Source: DASQUK01 sp963717085 (GTDB lineage Bacteria; Actinomycetota; Acidimicrobiia; Acidimicrobiales; VFJN01). Taken from it: a stretch of 64,000 bases of DNA. The stretch is from the NCBI GenBank assembly GCA_963717085.1, contig CAVQVM010000005.1, positions 62,001-126,000 on the forward strand, in the 5' to 3' direction. The position numbers were made by a program, and so were the translations under genes. Shown piece by piece: positions 32,472 through 41,564 of this stretch. Positions within the stretch are counted from its first letter, which is position 1. Every line of letters begins with the position of its first letter. The notes below the pieces were generated by a model that ran no database searches, was not told the origin of the DNA, and saw nothing but the letters and a program-made list of their open reading frames with translations.

Positions 32472-32879
32472 TCAGCCGCCGAGATCGACATCGAGGATGG
32501 CCTTGCGACGCTTGAACCGCCAGCCGTCGGGCGTGCGGACGAGTTCGTCCTCGTAACGGCCGGTCATGGCGATGCCCACCTGGTCGCGGGCCCGGCTCCG
32601 GTTGGCGATGATCACCGTGCAGCGCTGCGTGCCGCGGTCGCCGTCGACCTCGATGATCGGGTCCGTGGTGATGTGGACGAAGCCGTAGCCGGTGGATTGG
32701 GACATCTTGACCAGTGCGTCGCGGCCCGAGATGGGTGCGCCGCCATACTCCATCACCCCGTCCGCGGTGAACGTGTCGGCCCACGCCTCGGCGTCGACGT
32801 CGTCGAAGGCCCGGTTGTACCGCGCCGTGAGCTCCCGGATGGCCAGGTGGTCGAGCACCCGCTCCAGTGCGTCTGACAT
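32472..32879 (-). CDS. NTF2/SnoaL-like protein
   Basis: A 135-residue cone-shaped alpha+beta fold protein. It has the opening helix AIRELTARYNRAFDDVDAEA, then ADTFTADGVMEYGG and a final strand with FKRRKAILDVDL. This matches the SnoaL_4/scytalone dehydratase-like group, often found beside SDRs and monooxygenases in steroid or aromatic catabolism. It is the first gene of the minus-strand operon; ATG follows GAGGGGAAG, with TACAGT (complement of 32910-32915) as a possible -10. Confidence 0.86.
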   Translation of the reverse strand: MSDALERVLDHLAIRELTARYNRAFDDVDAEAWADTFTADGVMEYGGAPISGRDALVKMSQSTGYGFVHITTDPIIEVDGDRGTQRCTVIIANRSRARDQVGIAMTGRYEDELVRTPDGWRFKRRKAILDVDLGG

Positions 32880-32922
32880 CGCTTCCCCTCGCGTGGCCGG
32901 CTGGACCCCACTGTACTTTGCA

Positions 32923-35673
32923 TCATTGTGCTGATGGCCGGGTGTCCCTGAGGCCGAGGGACAGGGCGTCGGACACCGACATCGTGGCGGCCGGGGCGCG
33001 ATGCTCCTCGGCGACGCCGTCGCCGGCCTCGCCGTAACGACGGAGATACTCGGAGTAGAGCGCGACGTCGACCGGGGTGCGGACGCCGGACGTCATGATC
33101 GCGTTCCCTGCGTAGTCGAGGAGGGCCCCGGCGGCGTCGCGATCACCCCGCAGGACCGCGAGGGCGGCCAACACGACGACGACCGAGGTCATGACGCCCG
33201 GCGTGGCCGGCACGGCGTTGTCCTCGAGCAGGTCCCGCAGGAAGTCCAGCGCTTCGGCGTGCCGGCCCCAATGGCCCAGCTCGAGGGCGTAGGGCAGCGA
33301 CGTGTACAGCGCCCACGCCCACAAGCCACTCTGCTCGTAGGAACGCGACCGTTCGAGGACGTCGGTGGCGACGGCCAACGCCTCATCGTGCTCACCCCTG
33401 AGGTGCTGCACGCCGGCCAGGAGCGCCCGGCACACGATGGACATGTCCCCTCCCGGCACGACGACGACCGATCCCTGCTCCAGCGCAGTGACGGCGCCAT
33501 CGAGGTCGTCGAGGAGCACGCGCGCCTGACCCACCCAGAACCACGCCAGGCCGCGACTCAACGGCTCCGGGGCCAGGTCCACGGCCAGCCGGCCCGCTCG
33601 CTCGGCGGCGGCGGCGTCGCTCGCGTCCTTGCTCAAGAAGCCGCGGAGGCCATGGTTGAGGCACAGCAGGCCATGGGCCAGCGATGACCACACCCCGGGC
33701 CGCTCGTCGGCGGCCGCCGCCCGGCGGGCGAGCTCCCCGTCGCCGGCCTCGATGGCGAGCACCGCAACGTGGGCGGCGACGGCGAGGACGCGAACCCGGT
33801 GCTCGGGGTCGAGGTCGTCGAGCCCGTCCATGGCCGCGGCCAGCCATCGGCGCCCCTCCTGGACATCGCCGATCCAGACGCGATTCATGGTGCTGGCCAA
33901 TCGGCCGACGAGGTCCCAGCGGTCCTGGAGGCCGGACCACGTGAGGGCGGCTCGCAGGTTGTGCTGCTCGCGTCGGACCACACCGTCGGGGTCGAGGTAG
34001 GTGAGCTCGGGCGGTATCGCCTCCGCCCAGGCAAGGAAGTGGTCGCGGTGACGGTCGCGGATGCGCTGCTCCTCGCCGGCCTCGGCCAGCCGCGCCTCCG
34101 CGTAGGCCCGCACGGTCTCGAGCATGCGGTACCGAGTGTCCGTGCCGTCGTCGTCGGTGACGATCAGCGATTTCCGGAGGAGCGACAGGAGCGGCTCGAA
34201 CCCCGCCGGCTCCTCCACTATTGCGACCGCGCCCTGCGGCGTGAAGCTGCCGGGGAACGCCGATAGCCGCCGGAAGACGGTCCGTTCGTCGTCGGTGAGC
34301 AGGGTGTGGCTCCAATCGAGCGCCCCCTGGAGCGATCGCTGGCGGTTGGGCTGCCGGCGGCCGCCCGCGAACAGGTGCAGCCGGTCGCCGAGACGCTCGA
34401 CGAGCTGGTGTGGGGAGAACTGCGGGACCTGCGCCGCTGCGAGCTCGATGGCCAAGGGGATGCCGTCGAGCCGCCGGCAGATCTCGGCGACGTCGGCGAC
34501 GTTGTGTGCTGACAGCACGAAGTCCGGTCGCACGGCGGCGGCGCGTTCACAGAACAGCTGCACGGCATCCGAGATCTCGGACAGGTGGTCTCCCGGCAGC
34601 GGCAGGGGCGAGACCGGGTGCACCTGCTCGCCCTGCAGTCCCAGTGCCTCGCGGCTCGTGGCCAACACGGTCACCGCCGGGCAACGTTCGAGGATCTCGT
34701 CGACGAGCGCCGCGGCGGCGTCGATCACGTGCTCGCAGTTGTCGAGGACCAGCAGCACCTCGCGCGTCGACAGGAAGTCGATCAGCTCGCTCGCCGGACG
34801 GCCGGATCCGGTTCCCAACGCCATGCGCGCGAACCCGACGGCGGCCGCCACGGCGCCGGCGACGACCGCCGGGTCGGAGATCGGTGCGAGATCCGCGAAG
34901 AAGATGCCGTCCGGGAACTGTTCGAGCAGGCCCGACGCAGCCCTGATCGCCAGCCGCGTCTTCCCGGAGCCGCCGACCCCCGTCAGCGTGACCAGCCGAC
35001 CCACCTCGAGCTGCTTCCGCAGGGCGGCGACGTCGACGTCCCGGCCGACGAAGCGCGTTCGCTCGGCCGGCAGGTTCTGCCGCACCGCCAGCGTGCGAAG
35101 CGGAGGGAACTCGGCAGGCAGGTCGCGGTGCGCCAGCTGGTAAACCCGTTCCGCACGGGCGACGTCCCGGAGTCGGTGCAGCCCGAGGTCGGTGCGAACG
35201 ATCTCGGCCGTCAGCCCCGCCAGGCGCGCCTCGGTTGATTCCGAGCACACGGTCTGTCCGGGATGAGCTGCGGCGCGCAACCGGGCGCAACGGTTCGGCG
35301 GGGTGCCGTAGTAGTCGCCGTCCCGCAACTCGACGTCGCCGGTGTAGATCGCGGCCCGCACGCGAATGGCCGCCCCATCCGGCCAGGGTTCGCTTTCCAG
35401 TGCCCGGTGGATCTCGACCCCGGCCCCGGCGGCCCCGCGGGCATCCGCGAACGCCGAGAAGGTGGAGTCGCCCTCCCCCTTGCTCCGGATGAGCGCGCCA
35501 CCCGCCTCGTCCACGCACGCGCGGATCAACGACTCGTGCCGTTCCATGACGGCACCGGCGATGTCGGGCCGCTCCTCCCACATCCGCGTTGACCCTGCGA
35601 CGTCGGTCATGAGCAGAGTGACCAGACCGACTGGCAGAGGCCGGCTCCCGCCCAGGACGCCCTCCTTCTCCAT
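32923..35673 (-). CDS. Class III adenylate/guanylate cyclase - NB-ARC ATPase - TPR regulator
   Basis: About 916 residues from ATG 35673 (an in-frame start at 35826 is unlikely). Residues about 15-190 are a class III cyclase domain with first metal Asp in LLMTDVAGSTRMWE, GEGDSTFSAF and the substrate-region YYGTPPNRCARL. A STAND ATPase follows, with Walker A TGVGGSGKTRLA, Walker B VLLVLDNCEHVID and GIPLAIELAA. The C-terminal half has helical TPR-like repeats. Such proteins are signal-integrating regulators common in Actinobacteria; no DNA-binding domain is seen. A paralogous protein with a decayed cyclase part starts at 61099. Confidence 0.9.
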   Translation of the reverse strand: MEKEGVLGGSRPLPVGLVTLLMTDVAGSTRMWEERPDIAGAVMERHESLIRACVDEAGGALIRSKGEGDSTFSAFADARGAAGAGVEIHRALESEPWPDGAAIRVRAAIYTGDVELRDGDYYGTPPNRCARLRAAAHPGQTVCSESTEARLAGLTAEIVRTDLGLHRLRDVARAERVYQLAHRDLPAEFPPLRTLAVRQNLPAERTRFVGRDVDVAALRKQLEVGRLVTLTGVGGSGKTRLAIRAASGLLEQFPDGIFFADLAPISDPAVVAGAVAAAVGFARMALGTGSGRPASELIDFLSTREVLLVLDNCEHVIDAAAALVDEILERCPAVTVLATSREALGLQGEQVHPVSPLPLPGDHLSEISDAVQLFCERAAAVRPDFVLSAHNVADVAEICRRLDGIPLAIELAAAQVPQFSPHQLVERLGDRLHLFAGGRRQPNRQRSLQGALDWSHTLLTDDERTVFRRLSAFPGSFTPQGAVAIVEEPAGFEPLLSLLRKSLIVTDDDGTDTRYRMLETVRAYAEARLAEAGEEQRIRDRHRDHFLAWAEAIPPELTYLDPDGVVRREQHNLRAALTWSGLQDRWDLVGRLASTMNRVWIGDVQEGRRWLAAAMDGLDDLDPEHRVRVLAVAAHVAVLAIEAGDGELARRAAAADERPGVWSSLAHGLLCLNHGLRGFLSKDASDAAAAERAGRLAVDLAPEPLSRGLAWFWVGQARVLLDDLDGAVTALEQGSVVVVPGGDMSIVCRALLAGVQHLRGEHDEALAVATDVLERSRSYEQSGLWAWALYTSLPYALELGHWGRHAEALDFLRDLLEDNAVPATPGVMTSVVVVLAALAVLRGDRDAAGALLDYAGNAIMTSGVRTPVDVALYSEYLRRYGEAGDGVAEEHRAPAATMSVSDALSLGLRDTRPSAQ

Positions 35674-35847
35674 CCGGGCAACGCGTGCCCGGACCGTCCC
35701 CGAACGGTATCTGCCTGGATCGGGTCCCGGGGTGCGGGGTACCGCGGCGTCGACTGACAACTCGATGTCGAACTCGGCCCGTCCGCTCCGACCTACGGGT
35801 AGTGCGCATCCATCGGGATGCGGCATGGCGAACGACGAGGAGGAACG

Positions 35848-36498
35848 ATGCCCAAGCTACGAGTCCACAACTTTGCGATCTCGCTCGACGGCTACGGCGC
35901 CGGCCCTGACCAGAGCACCGACGACCCGCTGGGTGTCGGCGGCGAGCGCCTCCACGAGTGGGTCGTCGCCACCCGCACGTTCCGCCAGGTGCACGGCGGG
36001 GAGGGCGGCGACGTGGGCGTGGACGACCAGTTCGCGGCGCGAGGCGAGGTCGGCATCGGGGGCACGATCATGGGCCGCAACATGTTCGGCCCGATCCGAG
36101 GGTCCTGGGGCGATGACCAATGGACCGGCTGGTGGGGCGACGATCCGCCCTTCCACCACCCGGTGTTCGTCCTCACGCACCACCCCCGCCCGTCGATCAC
36201 GATGCAGGGAGGAACCACGTTCCACTTCGTCGACGACGGCATCGAAGCGGCGCTCCAGCAGGCGTTCGAGGCCGCCGACGGCAACGACGTCAGGCTGGGG
36301 GGCGGCCCCGCCACCATCCAGCAGTACCTCCGGGCGAGCCTCGTCGACGAGCTGCACCTGGCGATCGTGCCCACCCTGCTCGGCGGCGGCGAGCGCTTCT
36401 TCGAGCACCTCGGTGGCGGCCCGGCGCTCTACGAATGCGTGGAGTTCGTCAACTCGGGCTCCGTCGCCCACGCTCGCCTCGTCAGGGTGGCGAAGTAG
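35848..36498 (+). CDS. Dihydrofolate reductase/RibD C-terminal-like reductase
   Basis: A 216-residue single-domain protein of the RibD-C/YwjB/YyaP group. Landmarks are VHNFAISLDGYGAGPDQS, GTIMGRNMFGPIRG, PVFVLTHHPRP and the NADPH-binding VRLGGGPATIQQYL with the final LLGGGERFFEHL. Members are NADPH-dependent reductases of unknown substrate in vivo. ATG 35848 is chosen for its GAGGAGGAAC leader. It is divergent from the cyclase-ATPase gene, with 174 bases between. Confidence 0.9.
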   Translation: MPKLRVHNFAISLDGYGAGPDQSTDDPLGVGGERLHEWVVATRTFRQVHGGEGGDVGVDDQFAARGEVGIGGTIMGRNMFGPIRGSWGDDQWTGWWGDDPPFHHPVFVLTHHPRPSITMQGGTTFHFVDDGIEAALQQAFEAADGNDVRLGGGPATIQQYLRASLVDELHLAIVPTLLGGGERFFEHLGGGPALYECVEFVNSGSVAHARLVRVAK

Positions 36499-36585
36499 TG
36501 GCGATGCTCCACGCCTCGATCCACCGATCGGCACGGGTGGGGTGGTCGCCTGTCACGATCAAGCGGGGTACGGGGTCAGTACGGC

Positions 36586-37194
36586 ATGAACGAGATCTTG
36601 ATCACCGGATCCACGGGCGTCATCGGGGGGCGCGCGTTGCGCGGTCGCCACGATCGTGCCGGTCGAGGCCCTGCGCTGGATCACCTTCGGCCACGTCGAG
36701 GCGGACGAGTGCGGCTCGATGAACATGTGGCTCACGGCCGCGCCCGACAGCCAGGTGGCCCACGGCGCTCTGGGCTGCGACATCTCGCTGAACGACCTGT
36801 GCGACCGGCCGCCCCGAGCGCTCGACGAGGGTGAGCTGATCGACCTCGGCGGCAAGCGGGTCCGGCAGATGTCCACGCCCCACCTGCCCCACGGCTGGGA
36901 GGCGCAAGTGCTGTACGAGGAGACGACGGGCACGCTGCTGTGCGGCGACCTGTTCACCCAGGTAGGGGGGGTCCGGCCTTGACCACCGACGACCTGGTCG
37001 AGCCGGCGGTGGCGGCCGAGCAGATGTTCCACGCGACCTGCCTCGCCCCTCACACCGGCACGACCCTGCGGCAGCTCGGCGACCTGAGCCCCACGACCCT
37101 CGCGATCATGCACGGCGCCTCGTTCCGGGGCGACGGCAAGGCGGCCCTCTACGACCTGGCGGCGGTCTACGAGGACCTGATCGCCGCCGCCTGA
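36586..37194 (+). pseudogene. Chimeric remnant: NAD(P)-binding start joined to a truncated metallo-beta-lactamase-fold gene
   Basis: The first 15 codons (NEILITGSTGVIGG) are the start of an NmrA/epimerase-type Rossmann protein. Two bases of frame later the text becomes ATIVPVEALRWITFGHVEADECG, the middle of an ODP/flavodiiron-like metallo-beta-lactamase with its HxExD metal motif; about 60 N-terminal residues of that protein are missing. A second frame change occurs in the G7 run at 36972-36978 (joined text VGG-GPALTTDD), after which LAIMHGASFRGDGKAAL completes the domain. A deletion fused two genes, and one base is missing in the G run. Confidence 0.7.
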
Positions 37195-37262
37195 CCGGCC
37201 GCCCGCACCACGGTTCCTGCCCTCGATGGGAACCGTGGCGGCGCGCTGGCCGTCAAGGCGGC

Positions 37263-37715
37263 ATGCACGCTTCTCCCCCCGCGTTGCCCGTTCGAGCGGA
37301 CCGGCCCGACCTCGACACCCGCCTGCCGGCGCTCCTCGGGCAGGCGGTCGGCGACGTCGCCACGGGCTCATGTTCTACGGGGCGCACGGCGGTGCGCCGC
37401 CGCGTGGCGCTGCTGCGTCGGCGCCGGCAGCTCCGCCGCGTGCTGGGCTCCAGCACGCTGGCGGCCGGCGTGGTCGCCGGCGGCCTCCACACCCGCCTCG
37501 ACGGGCACACGAGCTCGGTGGTCACAGCGCCGGCCCCGTCGGCAGTCCCCGAGGGGGCGGCGCCGCCCACCACCCGCCGGGCGAGCCCGCCCGCCCCGGC
37601 GCAGCCGGCGACCAGGTGGAGCTGGGACTCTGGCGAGGGCGTCGACCGCGAGGCGGCCGATCCCGGGGCGCTGTACGCCGACGGTCGCCTCCACGTCTAC
37701 GCGACCCTCGGCCAT
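37263..37715 (+). pseudogene. Anti-sigma-like N-terminal remnant
   Basis: The frame opens at 37263 with a short acidic start, an Arg-rich helix (VRRRVALLRRRRQLRRVLG) and a probable membrane segment (SSTLAAGVVAGGL), followed by a Ala/Pro-rich linker and DREAADPGALYADGRLHVYA. This resembles the start of the anti-sigma-like membrane protein at 38061. From about 37716 the frame runs out of phase into the sigma factor gene and loses meaning. It is best read as the start of an anti-sigma paralogue cut by a deletion and fused to the sigma gene. Confidence 0.45.
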
Positions 37716-37722
37716 CCACTGC

Positions 37723-38064
37723 GTGCGGGGCGCCTGCCGCGACTATCGGGCCCGCCTCGACAACGCCGAGGGCTACCTGCGCAGGTGCGTCGTCAATCGG
37801 AGCTACGACGTGCTGCGGCGCCGACGCCTCGAGCAGCGCTTCCGGCTCCTGCACCGGGACGACAGGACGACCGAGCTGGTGGCGGACGAACTTGGTGACG
37901 CCCTCGCCTCGCTGGCTCCCAAGCGCCGGGCCGCGGTGGTGCTCCGCTACTACGCCGGCCTGCCGGAGCGTGAGATCGCCGAGGTCCTGCGCGTCCGTCC
38001 CGGGACCGTGAAATCGATGTTGCATCGGGCCCTGGCCCAGCTCCGTGAGGTGATCGACCGATGA
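37723..38064 (+). CDS. ECF sigma factor lacking most of region 2
   Basis: The readable 113 residues begin in the last helix of region 2 (NAEGYLRRCVVNRSYDVLRRR) and keep a complete region 4 (APKRRAAVVLRYYAGLPEREIAEVL, VKSMLHRALAQL). A normal SigE-type ECF factor has about 60 more N-terminal residues for core RNA polymerase binding. They are absent, and the preceding DNA is an anti-sigma-like remnant, so the gene is probably non-functional as a sigma factor. Its stop overlaps the next start (ATGA), the usual sigma/anti-sigma coupling. GTG or ATG starts near 37721 are weak. Confidence 0.65.
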   Translation: MRGACRDYRARLDNAEGYLRRCVVNRSYDVLRRRRLEQRFRLLHRDDRTTELVADELGDALASLAPKRRAAVVLRYYAGLPEREIAEVLRVRPGTVKSMLHRALAQLREVIDR

Positions 38065-39137
38065 TGCCGCCGCCGTTGGAAGACCGTCTGAACCGCCTCG
38101 CCGACCACGTGGCCGCCCCTGCGACGGCCGACGCCAGGCAGGCCATCGGCCGGCGGACCGCGAGGCTCCGCCGGCGCCGCCAGGTGCGCAACGCCGCCGG
38201 GGCCGGGCTGGTCGCACTGCTCGTGCTGGCCGGCGCCGCGGCGCTGCAAGCCAAGGACCCGGACGTCGAGGCCGACATCGCGGGGCCGCGCGAGCTCCCG
38301 GCGTTGACCGTCGACCTCGACGGCTGGCAGGTCGCCGCCGCGGGTGACACGACCGCGGCCCCGGACACCACCGACGTCTACGACCCGGCCTCGGGCTCGC
38401 TGCAGGTGTTCCGACAGCCCGGCAACCTCGCCGGTCCGAGCATCTTCCTCCGCCATGAGGAGGCGTCGGACGTGGTCGCGGAGAAGCCGGCCGCGGAGCG
38501 CGTAACCGTCGATGGCTCTCAGGGATACCTCGAGCAGACGGGACCCGACAGCTTCACCGTCAGCTGGAACCCGGCACAGACCGACAGCCAGGCGTACCTC
38601 GAGGCCCGGGGACTCAAGCGAGGCGAGGTCGTCGACTTCGCCAATGGCCTCCGGCTCAAGGACCCCGACATCCAGTACCCACCGACGCCGGGTACGGAGT
38701 TCGGGTTCCACACCGGCCGACTGCCCAAGGGCCTCCAGGAGGTCCCCATGGGCCCGGCGAGCCCTGGCAGCAACACCGTCCGCCGCTTGGTCGCCGAGCG
38801 TCCCGGGGCCACCATCGAGATCACGATCGACGACCGGGGCAGGGCGTCCTTCGAGACCCACCTGGGACGACTGCTCGCATCCGGCGGGGCCTCCGAGAAG
38901 GTGCAGGTGCTGGGTCACCCGGCGGTGTTGGTCGAGCACCGCGACGGCGGACGGTGGTCCCTCCTGTGGCGACAGACCGACGACGCCACGGTCGTCGCCT
39001 CGTTCAGCGGCGCCGACCGGTCGACGGTCGAGGACTTCATGGGCGGCCTGGACGAGATCTCGGAAGGAGAGTGGCAGGACCTCGTAGCCACCCACCCCGC
39101 CCCAGCAACCACGCAGTCGACCGTCCCCGCGCCCTGA
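38061..39137 (+). CDS. Anti-sigma-factor-like single-span membrane protein
   Basis: A 358-residue protein coupled to the truncated sigma gene by ATGA. Residues 1-45 are cytoplasmic, with an Arg-rich helix (IGRRTARLRRRRQVRNA). One membrane helix follows (GAGLVALLVLAGAAAL), then a large extracytoplasmic domain of beta-strand character (LTVDLDGWQVAAAGDTT, VTVDGSQGYLEQTGPDSFTV). No zinc-binding HxxxCxxC motif is present. The layout is that of a membrane anti-sigma or sensor partner for an ECF factor. With the sigma partner truncated, its role is uncertain. Confidence 0.72.
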   Translation: MMPPPLEDRLNRLADHVAAPATADARQAIGRRTARLRRRRQVRNAAGAGLVALLVLAGAAALQAKDPDVEADIAGPRELPALTVDLDGWQVAAAGDTTAAPDTTDVYDPASGSLQVFRQPGNLAGPSIFLRHEEASDVVAEKPAAERVTVDGSQGYLEQTGPDSFTVSWNPAQTDSQAYLEARGLKRGEVVDFANGLRLKDPDIQYPPTPGTEFGFHTGRLPKGLQEVPMGPASPGSNTVRRLVAERPGATIEITIDDRGRASFETHLGRLLASGGASEKVQVLGHPAVLVEHRDGGRWSLLWRQTDDATVVASFSGADRSTVEDFMGGLDEISEGEWQDLVATHPAPATTQSTVPAP

Positions 39138-39159
39138 TCGACCGCCCGTGTGCCCAGCG

Positions 39160-39200
39160 CGCGGTATGGGGCCGGCCCTCTTGGCCGGCCCCATACCGCG
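39160..39200. terminator. Perfect 18-bp hairpin between convergent genes
   Basis: Arms 39160-39177 and 39183-39200 are exact complements around a five-base CTCTT loop. It sits between the convergent genes ending at 39137 and 39215 and should act as a bidirectional terminator. No other dispersed copy was noticed. Confidence 0.85.
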
Positions 39201-39214
39201 GCGAGCCGTCGCGC

Positions 39215-39787
39215 CTACCAGCGGTGGGCGACGTCGATCACCAGGCGGGAGCCCCCGCTCGGACCCGCCAGCGTGAACACCCGGAACGGCAGGCGGGCGC
39301 GCACGCCGAGCCCGATCTGCGTCTGCCCCTCGAACGTGCCGTCGAACACGACCTGCCGAAGTGTCGAGAAGCCGGCCACGTTGACGGCATGGCGTGCGTC
39401 GGCCGGACGGTACGTCGGCCTGCCGTTGTCCTCGATCGCCCGTGCGTGCACGACGATCGACAGGTCCGCACCACCGGCGAGCGCGATCGGCCGGTCCGAG
39501 GGATCGCTCGTGAACTGGCTCACGTAGCGCACCTGGTAGCCGTTCGCGTCCGGGCCCGGCCAGCCGGGCTCGCGGGGCCCGAGGTCCACCACGAGACGGT
39601 CGAAGCACGCGTGGCGCCCCGCCCGCAGGTTCGTGATGTCTGCCGTCGTGTAGTGGGAGTCCTGCTTGGGCAGCGATCCCCATCGGATGCCGCAGAAGGG
39701 CGCAGCCGAGCCGCGCGCCGCCACGGGAAGGGCGATACCGGTGAGCAGAGCAAGCGCCGCCATCGCCATGATCAAGAACTTCCGCAT
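39215..39787 (-). CDS. Secreted AMIN-like domain protein
   Basis: A 190-residue protein with a signal peptide (MRKFLIMAMAALALLTGIAL, cleavage probably after PVAA) and a single AMIN-like beta domain: RHACFDRLVVDLGPR, GYQVRYVSQF, STLRQVVFDGTFEGQTQI and a C-terminal SRLVIDVAHRW. AMIN domains bind cell-wall polysaccharide; short secreted versions in Actinobacteria have no known activity. ATG 39787 has AGGAGG at the right distance. Two Cys (FCGIRWG and HACFD) could form a disulfide. Confidence 0.85.
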   Translation of the reverse strand: MRKFLIMAMAALALLTGIALPVAARGSAAPFCGIRWGSLPKQDSHYTTADITNLRAGRHACFDRLVVDLGPREPGWPGPDANGYQVRYVSQFTSDPSDRPIALAGGADLSIVVHARAIEDNGRPTYRPADARHAVNVAGFSTLRQVVFDGTFEGQTQIGLGVRARLPFRVFTLAGPSGGSRLVIDVAHRW

Positions 39788-40008
39788 CGCCAGAAACCTC
39801 CTCCGTCCCCGTCCGCCAGGGACGCCCGTACAGACGCCCGCCACGCCGGATCGGTGGACAGGTCGGGTAAAGATCTCGTCCGCGTCGGGCTCGGACCGAA
39901 TTCCCCTCAGTTGGCGATTGACCCGCCCGGCTCCCGCTGACGCTGCCCGGTCGAACCGATCAGACTGGCGCAAAGCCCGATGAGCTCAGTCGTCCGAGGA
40001 GGCGCGTC

Positions 40009-40929
40009 ATGCCCAAGGCCGTCAGGTTCGAGCGCTACGGCGACGTCGACGTGCTGGAGGTGGTCGAGGTTCCCCGTCCCGTCCCCGGCCCGGGACAGGT
40101 GGTCGTGCGGGTCAGGGCCGCCGGGATCAACCCCGGCGAGGCCTCAATCCGCGCCGGGCTGCTGCACGAGCGATGGCCGGCGACGTTCCCCTCGGGGCAG
40201 GGCAGCGACCTCGCCGGGGTGGTCGACGAGGTGGCTGACGGCGTCACCGGTGTGGCGGTCGGCGACGAGGTGATCGGCTTCACGCACGACCGGGCGAGCC
40301 AGGCCGAGCTGGTCGCCGTCGACGCCGACCACCTGACGCCCCGCCCTCCCGGGGTGCCCTGGGAGGTGGCCGGAGCGCTCTTCGTCGTGGGGGCGACCGC
40401 CTATGCGGCGGTCCAGGCCGTGGCTCCCGGCCGGGACGACACCATGGTCGTGTCGGGGGCCGCGGGCGGCGTCGGAACAATCGCCGTCCAGCTGGCCCGC
40501 CTCACCGGTGCGACCGTGCTCGGGCTCGCCAGCCCGCCCCACCACGGCTGGCTGCGGGACCACGGCGTCGTGCCGGTGGAGTACGGCGACGGCGTGGAGC
40601 AACGCATCCGCGACGCCGCCGGCGGGCGAACGGACGCGTTCATCGACACCTTCGGAAGCGGCTACGTCGACCTCGCCATCTCCCTCGGCATCGCCCCCGA
40701 ACGCATCGACACGATCGCCGACTGGGCCGCCGCCGGCCGCTACGGCGCCAAGACCGACGGCAACATGGTCGGCGCCCGCGCCGAGGTGCTCGCCGAGCTG
40801 GCCGGGCTCATCGAAGCCGGCCGCCTCGAGGTCCCGATCGCCCGTACCTACCCACTCGCCGACGTGCGGGAGGCGTATCGCGAGCTGGAGCGGCGCCACA
40901 CCCTCGGCAAGATCGTCCTCATCCCGTGA
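40009..40929 (+). CDS. Zinc-independent quinone oxidoreductase-like MDR enzyme
   Basis: A 306-residue medium-chain dehydrogenase/reductase of the quinone oxidoreductase branch. It lacks structural-zinc Cys residues. Landmarks are GDVDVLEVVEVPRPVPGPGQ, the substrate-site RAAGINPGEA, FPSGQGSDLAGVV and the NADP-binding VSGAAGGVGTIAVQLAR. It ends with the usual LGKIVLIP. ATG 40009 follows GAGGAGGCG. Enzymes of this class reduce quinones or alkenals with NADPH. The gene stands alone between two unrelated minus-strand loci. Confidence 0.92.
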   Translation: MPKAVRFERYGDVDVLEVVEVPRPVPGPGQVVVRVRAAGINPGEASIRAGLLHERWPATFPSGQGSDLAGVVDEVADGVTGVAVGDEVIGFTHDRASQAELVAVDADHLTPRPPGVPWEVAGALFVVGATAYAAVQAVAPGRDDTMVVSGAAGGVGTIAVQLARLTGATVLGLASPPHHGWLRDHGVVPVEYGDGVEQRIRDAAGGRTDAFIDTFGSGYVDLAISLGIAPERIDTIADWAAAGRYGAKTDGNMVGARAEVLAELAGLIEAGRLEVPIARTYPLADVREAYRELERRHTLGKIVLIP

Positions 40930-40959
40930 CGGTGGCGCCGCATGCCCGCTGGACTGCGG

Positions 40960-41413
40960 TCACGGCAGTCCGGCGTGGCGTTGCCAGAACTCGACGATCG
41001 TGGCCGTGGCGTCGAAGTGGTCGGCCACCGGCGGGTTCCCGTGCGTCGTGGGGGTCGGCCAGTTGTGCCCGCCGTTGATGACGGTGGCCACCAGGAACGC
41101 CTGCGTTCCCTCGAAGAGTTGCACGACCACCTCGGTGACGCCGGTGCTCCCGGGCAACAGGTGCGCCGTGGCCGGCACGTCGGTAGCGATGCCGTTGCGT
41201 TCCAGCATCTCACCAGCAGGTAGTCGGCCAGGTACGCCGGCACGGGGTCGGGCGGTCGACGCCCCAGCGGGCCGCGATGGTCGTCACGTCCTGGCCCCCG
41301 CCGTGGAACACGACGATGGCCGGCACGGTGGCCCGAACGGGATCGTCGGGCACATGGATGGCGTACGAGCGGGTGATGTCCCCGCTGATCTCCTGGCCGG
41401 TAAGCAGCGCCAT
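40960..41413 (-). pseudogene. LpqC/PHB-depolymerase-like esterase, internally deleted
   Basis: From ATG 41413 the protein begins like LpqC esterases (TRSYAIHVPDDP, PAIVVFHGGGQDVTTIAARW). One base appears missing near 41255-41260 (CGCCCG), after which PDPVPAYLADYLLV continues in a second frame. At about 41210 the text jumps to the C-terminal part of the family (MLERNGIATDVPATAHLL, INGGHNWPTPTTHGN, FDATATIVEFW), ending at 40960. About 150 residues including the nucleophile GxSxG and the Asp are absent, so no active esterase can be made. Confidence 0.75.
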
Positions 41414-41564
41414 CGCCGAATACTGCGCCGAAGGCACCGGGCTGCAGAACCGTAGGAGTACACAAATGGATGCGGCGTTCCGGCGTTCGAATGTGACGCA
41501 TCCCGGCGCTTCCGGACGCCGGTCTGAGCCCCCCGGCGCCGGCCGCCGCCCGCAGGCCAACCGG

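Noticed and set aside
37226..38011. Plus-strand frame of 261 codons over the sigma remnant
   Set aside because: Shadow of two other frames; no sigma motif in this reading.
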